Positions 18,357-27,126 of a DNA stretch of 64,000 bases are shown here, one piece after another. The stretch is from Bacteroides sp. CAG:1060_57_27 (GTDB lineage Bacteria > Bacteroidota > Bacteroidia > Bacteroidales > UBA932). The DNA lies in assembly GCA_001915575.1 (NCBI GenBank), contig MNQT01000023.1:62001-126000 (forward strand), in the 5' to 3' direction. The position numbers and the translations under genes were made by a program. Every line of letters begins with the position of its first letter. Position 1 is the stretch's first letter. Under the pieces are notes generated by a model. That model made no database searches. It was not told where the DNA came from and saw only the letters and a list, made by a program, of their open reading frames with translations.

Positions 18357-19665
18357 GGTAGTCGTTGTACTTGTCGTACTTCTGCTGATACTCGTCACCC
18401 TCGCTGATGAAACGGTAGTAGGCGTTCTTCAGATATTCTGCGACTCCGAGCTTCACCTCGCTGTCCTGGGTAACTTCGAATGCCTTCTCGAAAGGAGGGA
18501 TGCAGGCCTTGAGGGCAGTCTCGAACTCGCCCATCAGGGCCATGTACTTGGCATCGTCAAGCTCCTCTGAAGCCTGCTGCTGGATCTTGGCGGCAAGGTT
18601 GTAGAAGTGGATTCCCTCGCCGATGTAGCCGAACTCGTAGTTGGGATCGATCTCGGCGCACTTGCGGTATGCAGCCACGGCGGCATCGCCGTTTCCGAGC
18701 TTCTCGTTGATGTCACCCTCGGTGTAGTAGAGCGAAGGATTGTTGGGCTCGTTCTTCTTGGCCTCGTCGATGAGTTCGAACAGGCGCGCGGTATTCTCTC
18801 CGCTCTTCACATAGTAGTTGATAAGGCCCACGAGTATGCTCTGGCTGTTGGGGAACTTCGCAAACCCTTCCTCGAGATACTTCAGGCTTCCGGCCTCGTC
18901 CCCGAGCTTGGTGGCGATATCGGCAAGCTTGGCATACGACTCTCCGTCAGTTCCGTAATATCCGGCGTCGATACCCCTCAGGAAGAGATCCTTCGAACGC
19001 TCGTTCTCTCCGCACACCCATGCGCTGTAGGCTGCGTTGTAGATAGAGTTGGTGTCGAGCTGGCTCAGGGGAGCTGTCCCGGCTACGTCGGCAGCCTTCT
19101 CGAACATCACGGAAGCGGCAGAATAGTCACCGAGCGTGTAGTCGCTGTAGGCCTCGTCGCTGAACTTCATCGCTACGGTCTGGAGACCGGCCGTAATGTC
19201 CTTGGTCTTCTTGCCGTCGGGATCGTTGATGGCAGCAGTCTTGAACGCGTCGAATGCAAGGTCTAGGGCGTTGTCGAGCACGGGCTTTGTAATCTCGATG
19301 ATCTCGAGCAGGCCGTTCTCGTTGAAGTAGTAGTTTCTGGTCTCGTAGACCTGCTTGGTAAAAGTCCTTCCACCGACATTGACGGTAGACTCGCTCTGGG
19401 GCTTCTCACCGCCTCCGAGCAGCATCATCTCCTGAAGCGACATGCCGAGCCAGCCGTTGCCCGCAGGATTGGTGTAAGCGTCGAGAAGGGCGTTTCCGTA
19501 CTTGATCCAAGTCGCAGGCTTGGCGCTCTGCTTGGGATTCTCAGTAGCGGCGGCAGCCTTCTCGACCGCAGCCATGGCAGCTTCAGGACTCTTGTTCTGA
19601 GCCTGCGCATCGACAGCCGCGAAAGCGGCGGCAGCGATTGCCAGTACTAAAAAGATCTTTTTCAT
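18343..19665 (-). CDS. Tetratricopeptide-repeat periplasmic protein
   Basis: A 440-residue protein with a signal peptide (about residues 1-21, ending VDAQAQ) and several TPR helix pairs, clearest from about residue 165 to 390 (for example GDYSAASVMFEKAADVAG and GNGDAAVAAYRKCAEIDPN). TPR proteins act as binding scaffolds, so this is probably a periplasmic or outer-membrane-associated adaptor. The gene follows gyrA by 34 bp on the same strand and may be transcribed with it. No partner can be named. Confidence 0.82.
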   Translation of the reverse strand: MKKIFLVLAIAAAAFAAVDAQAQNKSPEAAMAAVEKAAAATENPKQSAKPATWIKYGNALLDAYTNPAGNGWLGMSLQEMMLLGGGEKPQSESTVNVGGRTFTKQVYETRNYYFNENGLLEIIEITKPVLDNALDLAFDAFKTAAINDPDGKKTKDITAGLQTVAMKFSDEAYSDYTLGDYSAASVMFEKAADVAGTAPLSQLDTNSIYNAAYSAWVCGENERSKDLFLRGIDAGYYGTDGESYAKLADIATKLGDEAGSLKYLEEGFAKFPNSQSILVGLINYYVKSGENTARLFELIDEAKKNEPNNPSLYYTEGDINEKLGNGDAAVAAYRKCAEIDPNYEFGYIGEGIHFYNLAAKIQQQASEELDDAKYMALMGEFETALKACIPPFEKAFEVTQDSEVKLGVAEYLKNAYYRFISEGDEYQQKYDKYNDYLNQN

Positions 19666-19699
19666 AAAAACTTATCGGTTAACAAACAAAAAATCCATG

Positions 19700-22255
19700 T
19701 CATTCCTCCGCCGCTGCAGGTTCACCGCCCTGCCCGGAAGCGCCGTCACTGTCGGGTTCCGCCCCTGATCCGGCGACGGGACATACGGCCGCGATAGAAT
19801 CCGACTCGCGTATGCTTATCAGCCTTACGCCCTGCGTCGCACGGCCGGCAAGCCTTATCTCCGGCACTGCAAGCCTGATCGTCAGACCCGATCTCGTGAT
19901 TATCATCAGGTCGTTGTCCTCCGTCACGTCCTTGATAGCGACCAGAGGCCCGGTCTTGTCGGTGATGTTTATGGTCTTCACACCCTTCGCTCCCCTCGCG
20001 GTAATGCGGTACTCGTCATAGTCGGAACGCTTGCCGTAGCCGTTCTCGCTGACCACGAGCACGCTGTGGCCGGAAGCATCGTCGGAGGCGGGATTGAATG
20101 CGATCGCACCGACAACCTCGTCGTCATCTTCTATAGAGATGCCGCGTACGCCGGAAGAGTTGCGTCCCAGCGGACGGAGTTCATTCTCCTTGAACCTGCA
20201 GCAGCGTCCGTGCCGCGCAGCGACCATGATCTCCTCGCTTCCGTCGGTAAGCAGCGCGTCGAGGAGTTCGTCGCCCTCGCGTATGCTTATTGCTATGATG
20301 CCCTTGTTGCGGCTGCGCCTGTTGGAATACTCGCTCAGCGCGGTCTTCTTCACCACGCCCCTCCTGGTCACCAGGGTGACGAAATGGCCGGCGGTATATT
20401 CCGGATCCTCGATAGACCTGACATTGAGGTAGGTGCGTATCCTGTCGCCGGAATCTATGGACAGCAGGTTCTGCACCGCGCGGCCCTTCGAGGTCCTCGT
20501 GCCTTCGGGCAGCTCATATACCTTGAGCCTGTAGCACATGCCCCTGTCCGTAAAGAACAGCATCGTAGAGTGCATGTTCGCGACATATATGTGCTCGATG
20601 AAGTCTTCGTCCCTCGTGGCGCTGGCCTTCTTGCCTACGCCGCCCCTCGCCTGGGTATGGAACTCCGCGAGAGGGGTCCTCTTGATATAGCCGAGGTGGG
20701 AGATCGTTATGACCACGTCTTCGTCGGCATAGAAGTCCTCGGGATTGAACTCGTCGTCGGCGAGGGTGATCTCGGTGCGGCGGGCGTCGCCGTACCTTGC
20801 CTTGAGCTCGCGGCACTCGTCCTTCACTATCGCAAGCTGCTCTTCGGTGCTGGCGAGTATCTGCTCGCAGCGCGCTATGAACTTCTCGAGTTCGTCGAAC
20901 TCGGCCTGGAGCTTCTCCTTCTCGAGCCCGGTGAGCTGGCCCAGACGCATGGCGACTATGGCAGAAGCCTGGATCATGTCGAAGCCGAAGCGCTCGATCA
21001 GGGCCTCCTTCGCCAGATCCTGGGTACGGCTCGCACGGATAGCGGCAATCACCTCGTCTATTATATCGATCGCCTTCAGCAGGCCCTCGAGTATGTGCGC
21101 CCTCTGGCGCGCCTTGCCGAGCTCGAAGCGTGTACGGCGCACGACAACCTCGTGCCTGAAGTCCACGAAGGTGGAAATCATGTCCTTGAGGGTAAGCGTG
21201 CGCGGCCTTCCGTTGACGAGCGCGACATTGTTTATCGAGAAGCTGCTCTGAAGCGCGGTATACTTGAACAGCGTGTTGAGCACGACGGCGGCGTTGGCGT
21301 CCTTCTTGACGAGGAACTCTATGCGTATCCCCTCGCGGCTCGTAAGCTCGCGTATGTCGGAGATTCCGTCTATCTTCTTGTCGTGCACCATTTCGCTGAT
21401 CCTCGCGATCATATCGGCCTTGTTGACCATATAGGGGACCTCGGTGACCACTATCGCCTCCCTGCCGTTGTCGAGCTCCTCGATCTCGGCCTTGGCGCGG
21501 ATAACCACCCTGCCGCGGCCGGTGCCGTATGCATCGATGATGCCCTGACGGCCCATTATTATGCCTCCGGTAGGGAAATCGGGACCCTTTATATGCTCCA
21601 TAAGGCCTTCAACCGTGATGTCGGGGTCGTCTATGAATGCGCATATGGCGTCGCAGCACTCCGAAAGGTTGTGCGGAGCCATGTTCGTGGCCATTCCGAC
21701 GGCGATGCCGGAAGAACCGTTGAGCAGCAGGAGCGGCGCCTTGGTGGGCAGCACCGTGGGTTCTTCGAGCGAATCGTCGAAGTTCAGCGTCATGTCGACC
21801 GTATCCTTGTCGATATCGCCGAGCACGTCTTCCGCCATCTTCTCAAGCTTGGCTTCGGTATACCTCATGGCCGCCACCGGGTCTCCGTCCATGGAGCCGA
21901 AGTTTCCCTGGCCGAAGATCAGGGGATAGCGCTGGTTCCAGTTCTGGGCCAGCCTGGCCATTGCGTCATATACGCTGGAGTCTCCGTGCGGATGGAACTT
22001 ACCGAGTACTTCACCCACGATACGGGCAGATTTCTTGGTCTGGCCGCCGTAGCTCAGTCCCAGTCCGTCCATACCGAACAGGACCCTGCGCTGCACGGGC
22101 TTCAGACCGTCCCTCGCGTCAGGAAGGGCGCGGGATACTATGACCGACATCGAATAGTCGATGTATGCGGTACGCATCTCGTGGTCTATCTCGACAGGTT
22201 CAATGATTCCCGCCGCCTCCTGAACTTCTTCTGTATTCTTTACTTCACTGTCCAT
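19700..22255 (-). CDS. gyrA: DNA gyrase subunit A
   Basis: GyrA is the DNA-breaking subunit of gyrase, which introduces negative supercoils with GyrB. The 851-residue protein carries the breakage-reunion domain with QRRV in [12 protein letters not shown], the quinolone-region stretch [15 protein letters not shown], and the catalytic Tyr near residue 130 in [10 protein letters not shown]. The C-terminal beta-pinwheel has a GyrA-box variant, QARGGVG, in place of QRRGGKG. The last 25 residues are a Gly/Asp/Glu-rich tail. A TAAATTTG promoter box lies at 22287-22294. Confidence 0.95.
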   Translation of the reverse strand: MDSEVKNTEEVQEAAGIIEPVEIDHEMRTAYIDYSMSVIVSRALPDARDGLKPVQRRVLFGMDGLGLSYGGQTKKSARIVGEVLGKFHPHGDSSVYDAMARLAQNWNQRYPLIFGQGNFGSMDGDPVAAMRYTEAKLEKMAEDVLGDIDKDTVDMTLNFDDSLEEPTVLPTKAPLLLLNGSSGIAVGMATNMAPHNLSECCDAICAFIDDPDITVEGLMEHIKGPDFPTGGIIMGRQGIIDAYGTGRGRVVIRAKAEIEELDNGREAIVVTEVPYMVNKADMIARISEMVHDKKIDGISDIRELTSREGIRIEFLVKKDANAAVVLNTLFKYTALQSSFSINNVALVNGRPRTLTLKDMISTFVDFRHEVVVRRTRFELGKARQRAHILEGLLKAIDIIDEVIAAIRASRTQDLAKEALIERFGFDMIQASAIVAMRLGQLTGLEKEKLQAEFDELEKFIARCEQILASTEEQLAIVKDECRELKARYGDARRTEITLADDEFNPEDFYADEDVVITISHLGYIKRTPLAEFHTQARGGVGKKASATRDEDFIEHIYVANMHSTMLFFTDRGMCYRLKVYELPEGTRTSKGRAVQNLLSIDSGDRIRTYLNVRSIEDPEYTAGHFVTLVTRRGVVKKTALSEYSNRRSRNKGIIAISIREGDELLDALLTDGSEEIMVAARHGRCCRFKENELRPLGRNSSGVRGISIEDDDEVVGAIAFNPASDDASGHSVLVVSENGYGKRSDYDEYRITARGAKGVKTINITDKTGPLVAIKDVTEDNDLMIITRSGLTIRLAVPEIRLAGRATQGVRLISIRESDSIAAVCPVAGSGAEPDSDGASGQGGEPAAAEE

Positions 22256-22286
22256 TTCAATGTTCTTGGGCTTGTTTCCAAATATG

Positions 22287-22294
22287 CAAATTTA
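22287..22294 (-). promoter_or_regulatory. Promoter -7 box of gyrA
   Basis: TAAATTTG on the minus strand matches TAnnTTTG, 31 bp upstream of the gyrA ATG at 22255. Confidence 0.6.
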
Positions 22295-22317
22295 AGAAAT
22301 AATTCCGATTAAATTGC

Positions 22318-22325
22318 TACTTTTG
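22318..22325 (+). promoter_or_regulatory. Promoter -7 box of the Clp_N protein gene
   Basis: TACTTTTG on the plus strand matches TAnnTTTG and lies 15 bp before the ATG at 22341. It rules out the upstream in-frame TTG at 22314 as start. Confidence 0.55.
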
Positions 22326-22340
22326 TCCCGATTTCGGCTT

Positions 22341-22895
22341 ATGAAGATCAACTTCACACGGGACCTGTACGACATTTTCCAGGACGCCGCCTCGGAGGCT
22401 CTCCGCACGGGATACACTCTGATCGGTGTCGACCATGTCATGCTCGCGCTGCTGCGCAGGAAAGGCAGTCCGGCCTGCAGGCTGCTGCGCTCCATGGGCA
22501 TAGACTGCGCGGAGATGAAGGACTACATCGACAGCGTGATATTCAGGCCGGAAGCCCTGCCGTACGACGCCCTTGAAAGCATCAGGCCGGGCAGGGATGC
22601 CGACAAGCTGCTGTGCATCTCGATATACGAGGCGATAAAGGCCGGAGACACCGCCGTACGGCCGGTACATGTAGTGCTGGCCGCCTGCAGGACGGCCGGA
22701 AGCGCCAGCGCGGTATTCCTCTACGAGCACGGGCTGGACTACGACATAGTCCTCCACCACTGCTCTTCGCACGGCCTGCTGGATTCCGGAAAGGAGTCCG
22801 ATGCGGAGCAGGCACGAAAAATCCTCCGGGCGGTAGGAGAGGGCATCGCCCGCACCATGGACCCGGAGGACAGTTCCCAGATATATCCGAGCTGA
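22341..22895 (+). CDS. Stand-alone Clp N-terminal domain protein
   Basis: A 184-residue cytosolic protein made of one Clp_N region with its two related helical repeats: about residues 1-60 (FTRDLYDIFQDAASEALRTG) and about 80-140 (LCISIYEAIKAGD, then RPVHVVLAAC). In ClpA/ClpC this domain binds substrates and adaptors, but here no AAA+ ATPase follows. It could be an adaptor, a competitor for Clp substrates, or a decayed Clp gene. The reading frame is intact and has its own promoter, which argues against decay. It converges with the nucleoside phosphorylase gene. Confidence 0.72.
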   Translation: MKINFTRDLYDIFQDAASEALRTGYTLIGVDHVMLALLRRKGSPACRLLRSMGIDCAEMKDYIDSVIFRPEALPYDALESIRPGRDADKLLCISIYEAIKAGDTAVRPVHVVLAACRTAGSASAVFLYEHGLDYDIVLHHCSSHGLLDSGKESDAEQARKILRAVGEGIARTMDPEDSSQIYPS

Positions 22896-22902
22896 ACGGC
22901 CG

Positions 22903-23775
22903 TCAGCAGGAACTCAGCCTGTCGAGAGCCAGCCTTATCAGCTCACCGACCCTGGGCTTGTAATCGGTATTCGCATCCTTGAGGTAGCGGTGCGCTATCG
23001 CGCAGCACACCGTACCGGCATTATGGCCGAGCTTTGCCGCCATTCCGGCGAGGGCCGAACCCTCCATTTCGAAGTTGGTGATCCTATATCCCCCGAACTC
23101 GAAGGATTCGAAGTCCTCGAGCATGTGCGGCATCGCCAGACCCTGGCGCACAACCCTGCCCTGCGGGCCGTAGAAGCCCGACGCGGAAACGGTCATGCCT
23201 TTCACGGTACAGTCCGAGAACAGGTCTATGAGCTTGTCGGACGCCCTGACGAAATAGGGGTCGGGGAGGTGCCTGTCCCAGTGCACATGCTCCTTGAACG
23301 CCTGTTCGAAGTCCGCAAGGGCTATCGAATCCCTGTCTTCGTACCAGTTCAGAAGGCCGTCGCAGCCTATGGATATGTGCGAGAATATGAATGCGCCGAG
23401 GGGTATCTCGGGCTGTATGGCCCCGCAGGTGCCTATGCGGAGTATGTCCAGAGTCCGGTGCTCCGGCCTCACCTCCCTGGTGGAGAAGTCGATGTTGGCA
23501 AGGGCGTCCAGCTCGGTCATCACGATGTCGATGTTGTCCGTGCCTATTCCGGTGGAGAGCACGGTGATCCTGCATCCGGAATACTTTCCGGTAATCCATA
23601 CGAATTCACGGGAAGCGCCCTCGCATTCGACGCTGTCCAGCAGGGGACGGAAGGCATTCACCCTTCCGGGGTCGCCGACAAGTATCACCTTGTCCGCAAG
23701 CTGTCCGGGTCTGATGTGGATATGGAACACGGACCCGTCCGAGTTGATGATAAGTTCTGATTCGGGAATCTTCAT
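22903..23775 (-). CDS. Uridine phosphorylase-like nucleoside phosphorylase
   Basis: A 290-residue enzyme of the PNP/UDP phosphorylase family (NP-I), which splits nucleosides with phosphate to give a base and ribose-1-phosphate in salvage. The phosphate-binding loop GDPGR lies near the N terminus, the RIGTCG motif is at about residue 115, and the ribose-binding stretch NFEMEGSALAGMA is near residue 235, with the EME glutamate expected to bind ribose. The overall form is closest to uridine phosphorylase-like members of Bacteroidota. Base specificity is inferred. It is the last gene after DUF4293 on the same strand. Confidence 0.87.
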   Translation of the reverse strand: MKIPESELIINSDGSVFHIHIRPGQLADKVILVGDPGRVNAFRPLLDSVECEGASREFVWITGKYSGCRITVLSTGIGTDNIDIVMTELDALANIDFSTREVRPEHRTLDILRIGTCGAIQPEIPLGAFIFSHISIGCDGLLNWYEDRDSIALADFEQAFKEHVHWDRHLPDPYFVRASDKLIDLFSDCTVKGMTVSASGFYGPQGRVVRQGLAMPHMLEDFESFEFGGYRITNFEMEGSALAGMAAKLGHNAGTVCCAIAHRYLKDANTDYKPRVGELIRLALDRLSSC

Positions 23776-23787
23776 GGCCTGGTCATT

Positions 23788-24228
23788 TTAATGTTTAGTG
23801 TTTTGTCTGCGCTTTGCGGAACGGAGCCTGGATGCGCTGCGCACGAGCAGCTCGTCCGCATAGATGTTCCTCGCCGCAAGCAGGTCCAGTATCACCGACG
23901 CGAGCGGAATCAGCGCGGTGACATAGAACCTCACGTTGTCGGGAGAGGTTACGAAGTAGTCCACGGCCAGCCACACCTGCAGCGCAAGCGTGATTATGGC
24001 CGAGAAGACGGCTGTCCTCATCTGGAACACCCTTATCCTGTAGCCCGTCAGGGCGAGCAGGTTGAGTATGGTGATTATGACGAGGAGTATGGTATAAGGC
24101 AGATACGAGGTGAAGCGTATGGGTTCGGCTCCGCCCGCATCGATCACGGCCGCCTTGTCGCAGAAGAAGAGCGCTGCCACAAGGCCGGTCGAAAGCAGTA
24201 GATAGAGTGTCTGTATTCTTTGCCACAT
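23788..24228 (-). CDS. DUF4293 family membrane protein
   Basis: A 146-residue inner-membrane protein of the DUF4293 family, which is typical of Bacteroidota. It starts with the characteristic MWQRIQTLYLLLS segment and has four predicted TM helices (about 5-24, 43-63, 72-92 and 103-120). The C-terminal tail is short and basic. No function is known for the family. It lies in a same-strand run with prfA and the LytTR gene upstream and the nucleoside phosphorylase downstream (12 bp). Confidence 0.85.
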   Translation of the reverse strand: MWQRIQTLYLLLSTGLVAALFFCDKAAVIDAGGAEPIRFTSYLPYTILLVIITILNLLALTGYRIRVFQMRTAVFSAIITLALQVWLAVDYFVTSPDNVRFYVTALIPLASVILDLLAARNIYADELLVRSASRLRSAKRRQNTKH

Positions 24229-24244
24229 ATCGGTTGTCGCTTTG

Positions 24245-25123
24245 TTACTGTCTAGAATTGAAACGCGCCAGCACGCTGCGCTCGTAGGTCCTGGAAATCG
24301 GTATGGCGTCCACGCCGTCCAGGCCGAGAGTGATCTTGTAGCCCTCCTTCTCGGCCTTGAGTATGCAGACCTTGTTGATGTTCACTATGAACTTGCGGTG
24401 GCACCTGACAAGCACGCTGCCGGCGAAACTGTCCTCGACCGTCTTCAGCGGGCAGCGCAGCATGTACTGCTTCACCTCCCCGACGCTGTCGGTATACCAG
24501 ACCTTGATGTAGTTGTCGTCGGATTCGATGAAGTAGAGGTTGTCCTCGTTTATCGATATCTTCAGCACGCCGTTGCCGTCGAACAGGGTTATCCTCTTGT
24601 CCTCGTAGGGCTTTTCGGGGCTGTCGGTCACGATATTCGAGAAGTCGGTGAGCCGGACGATGTTGTCCTTCTTGACGACGGTCATTATCAGGGACGAGAC
24701 AAGCGCCGGCACTCCCAGCCCGACCAGTCCGAACACGCAGGAGCCCAAGAACACCCGCAGCCAGCGCATACTGCCGGAATCCTCGTCCACGAGGCAGTAC
24801 AGCGCGGTAAAGCAGGCATATATTACGGCTATGAAGAGTATCTCGGCAAGGTTCCAGAGTCCGAACGCGGCTATGCTGAGCCGTCCCCTCCTGCCGGTCC
24901 AGTACATCGCGACCCTGTCGAGTATCATGACGAGAAGGGCCACGAGCACGAACGCCCCCGACAACAGATACACGGGAAGCGGATGCGTCCCGAGCCAGAT
25001 GTTGTCGCAGAACGGGGCGGCCACGAACAGCGACGCCAAGGCGAAGAGGGCCGTGAAAGCGACGGTCCACATCAGCTGGTACTTGTCCAGCAGATACCTC
25101 GGCAACTGTCTGTTCAAAACCAT
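24245..25123 (-). CDS. Membrane-bound LytTR-family transcriptional regulator
   Basis: A 292-residue protein with four hydrophobic helices in the first 150 residues and a C-terminal LytTR DNA-binding domain (about 195-288; ISINEDNLYFIESDDNYIKVWY, with MLRCPLKTVEDSF and VRCHRKFIVNINKV). LytTR domains bind DNA through beta strands. Since there is no receiver domain, the signal probably comes through the membrane part. It lies 9 bp after prfA and is probably co-transcribed with it. Target genes are unknown. Confidence 0.87.
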   Translation of the reverse strand: MVLNRQLPRYLLDKYQLMWTVAFTALFALASLFVAAPFCDNIWLGTHPLPVYLLSGAFVLVALLVMILDRVAMYWTGRRGRLSIAAFGLWNLAEILFIAVIYACFTALYCLVDEDSGSMRWLRVFLGSCVFGLVGLGVPALVSSLIMTVVKKDNIVRLTDFSNIVTDSPEKPYEDKRITLFDGNGVLKISINEDNLYFIESDDNYIKVWYTDSVGEVKQYMLRCPLKTVEDSFAGSVLVRCHRKFIVNINKVCILKAEKEGYKITLGLDGVDAIPISRTYERSVLARFNSRQ

Positions 25124-25132
25124 AGTCCGCCG

Positions 25133-26224
25133 CTACTCCTCTCCGGCCTCCTTCAGACGCTCGGCGTTCTCGGCTATCTGGAGCTGGTCTATGCACTCCT
25201 GTATGTCTCCGTCCATAAAGGCGGGAAGGTTGTACATCGACCAGTTTATCCTGTGGTCGGTAACGCGGCCCTGGGGATAGTTGTAGGTACGTATCTTCGC
25301 AGACCTGTCTCCGGTAGAGACCATGGTCTTACGCTTGGCGGCTATGCCGTCGAGGTACTTCTGGTGCTCGAGGTTGTAGAGCCTGGTACGCAGTTCCTCG
25401 AAGGCTCTCTCCTTGTTCTTGATCTGGGAGCGCTCCTCCTGGCACTGCACGACGAGACCCGAAGGGATATGGGTGAGGCGTACGGCCGAATAGGTGGTGT
25501 TCACTCCCTGCCCTCCGGGACCGGACGAGCAGAAAAGGTCGAGCCTTATGTCGTCCCAGCTGAGATCCACGTCGAACTCTCCGGCCTCGGGGAACACGGC
25601 CACGGAAGCGGCCGAAGTCTGGATACGTCCCTGGGTCTCGGTCTGGGGAACCCTTTGTACGCGGTGCACGCCGGACTCGTACTTCATGACCCCGTATACG
25701 CCGTCGCCGCCGCTGAGCTTGAACACTATCTGCTTGAAGCCGCCGGAAGTTCCGGGTGTCTGGTCGGTGACCTCGACCTTCCAGCCCCTCGACTCGGCGA
25801 AATGCTGATACATGCGGAAAAGATCGCCTGCGAAGATCGCGGCCTCGTCGCCGCCGGTGCCGCCACGGATCTCGACTATCGCGTTCTTGGAATCGTCGGG
25901 GTCGGCGGGAATCAGCAGCAGCTTTATCTCCTGCTCCTTTTCGGGAATGCGGGCCTCGAGTTCCGATGCCTCCTCCCTGGCCATCTCGCGGAGCTCCTCG
26001 TCCTTCTCGTTGACGAGTATGTCCTTGGCCGCGGCGAGGTCGTCTACCATTTTCTTATATTCCTTTCCCGCCGCTATGATAGGTTCGAGTTCCTTGTAGT
26101 CCTTGTTGAGCTGTACGTATTTCTTCATGTCCGACATCGCCTCGGGACTCGAAAGCTGGTCCTGGAGCGACTGGAACTTGTCCTGTAGGGAGAGCACCTT
26201 CTCCAATAGCTTGTTGTCTGCCAT
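25133..26224 (-). CDS. prfA: Peptide chain release factor 1
   Basis: RF1 ends translation at UAA and UAG codons. The 363-residue protein has the catalytic GGQ motif near residue 237 ([17 protein letters not shown]), whose Gln reaches the peptidyl transferase centre, and a stop-codon reading PxT motif in [16 protein letters not shown], which fits RF1 rather than RF2 (SPF). A TAACTTTG promoter box at 26243-26250 precedes the ATG by 18 bp, so it does not depend on mazG transcription. Confidence 0.95.
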   Translation of the reverse strand: MADNKLLEKVLSLQDKFQSLQDQLSSPEAMSDMKKYVQLNKDYKELEPIIAAGKEYKKMVDDLAAAKDILVNEKDEELREMAREEASELEARIPEKEQEIKLLLIPADPDDSKNAIVEIRGGTGGDEAAIFAGDLFRMYQHFAESRGWKVEVTDQTPGTSGGFKQIVFKLSGGDGVYGVMKYESGVHRVQRVPQTETQGRIQTSAASVAVFPEAGEFDVDLSWDDIRLDLFCSSGPGGQGVNTTYSAVRLTHIPSGLVVQCQEERSQIKNKERAFEELRTRLYNLEHQKYLDGIAAKRKTMVSTGDRSAKIRTYNYPQGRVTDHRINWSMYNLPAFMDGDIQECIDQLQIAENAERLKEAGEE

Positions 26225-26242
26225 AACTGTATAAATTCACGG

Positions 26243-26250
26243 CAAAGTTA
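26243..26250 (-). promoter_or_regulatory. Promoter -7 box of prfA
   Basis: TAACTTTG on the minus strand matches TAnnTTTG in the 52-bp gap between mazG and prfA. Confidence 0.6.
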
Positions 26251-26276
26251 GCAAATTCCCGCACTATGGCAAACGC

Positions 26277-27071
26277 CTACATGCCCTTCGCCTTGGCCTC
26301 ATCCCAGTAGGAGTCCATTTCTTCGAGGCTGAGGTCCGACAGACGGCGGCCGCTCCCGAGTGTCCTGCTTTCGACATAGCCGAAACGGCGGCGGAACTTG
26401 GAGCAGGAACGGTTCAGAGCCTTGTCGGCATCGACACCGTAGAGTCTCGCGGCATTGATTACTGCGAAGAGCAGGTCTCCGAACTCCTCCTCGGCATGCT
26501 CGGCGGAACCTTCGCCGCAGGCCTCGCGCACCTCGGAAAGTTCCTCCGACACCTTGTCCCAGACATCCTCCCTCTCCTTCCAGTCGAATCCGCAGCCCCG
26601 GGCCTTCTCCTGCATCGAAAGCGCCTTGAGCATCGAGGGCATCGTGTCGGGAATCCCCGACATCACCGTCTTGTTCCCGCCTTTCTCCCTGGACTTCACG
26701 AGTTCCCAGGTATCGGCTATCTCCTTCGCGCTGAGGGTGCGGCCTCCGGCATCGGGGCCGAACACATGCGGATGCCTGAACACCATCTTGTCGCAGACGC
26801 AGCCGAGAGAGTCCGCTATGTCGAATTCGCCCCTCTCCTGACCTATCCTCGCATAGAACACGAGGTGGTACAGCAGGTCGCCGACCTCCTTGCAGACGGC
26901 TCCGTCGTCCTTGCACAGTATGGCGTCGCTGAGTTCGTACACCTCCTCTTCCGTCATCACGCGGAGGCTGTCCATGGTCTGCTCCGCATTCCAGGGACAT
27001 TTCTCGCGCAGGGCGTCCATAACATCCAGGAGCCTCGAGAAGGCTTTCAGTTTCTCTTCCTTTGTATGCAT
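26277..27071 (-). CDS. mazG: Nucleoside triphosphate pyrophosphohydrolase MazG
   Basis: MazG hydrolyses NTPs to NMP and pyrophosphate and helps clear aberrant nucleotides. The 264-residue protein has the tandem MazG layout: an N-terminal domain with CPWNAEQTMDSL and EEVYELSDAI and the EVGDLLYHLVFYARIG acidic metal-binding helix, then a second domain with EELSEVREAC and EEFGDLLFAVINAARLYG. The conserved ExxE and ExxD clusters are present in both halves. It is transcribed from a promoter that overlaps the promoter of the divergent CoA-transferase gene. Confidence 0.92.
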   Translation of the reverse strand: MHTKEEKLKAFSRLLDVMDALREKCPWNAEQTMDSLRVMTEEEVYELSDAILCKDDGAVCKEVGDLLYHLVFYARIGQERGEFDIADSLGCVCDKMVFRHPHVFGPDAGGRTLSAKEIADTWELVKSREKGGNKTVMSGIPDTMPSMLKALSMQEKARGCGFDWKEREDVWDKVSEELSEVREACGEGSAEHAEEEFGDLLFAVINAARLYGVDADKALNRSCSKFRRRFGYVESRTLGSGRRLSDLSLEEMDSYWDEAKAKGM

Positions 27072-27084
27072 CTGATTATTTTCT

Positions 27085-27106
27085 TATTTTTGCGAGCGCA
27101 AAACTA
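27085..27106. promoter_or_regulatory. Overlapping opposed promoters of mazG and CoA-transferase
   Basis: TATTTTTG (27085-27092, plus) and TAGTTTTG (27106-27099, minus) both match TAnnTTTG. They are joined by a perfect 7-bp inverted repeat, TTTTGCG (27088-27094) and CGCAAAA (27097-27103), with a 2-bp centre. The two promoters cannot easily be occupied at once. Confidence 0.6.
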
Positions 27107-27126
27107 ATAAAATTCTCGTTCCGTTT

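Noticed and set aside
20066..26188. Very long antisense open frames opposite gyrA, prfA and the LytTR gene (over 600 codons)
   Set aside because: They are complementary-frame shadows produced by the GC-rich codon usage of well-identified genes; their products are rich in His, Arg and Gly with no domains.
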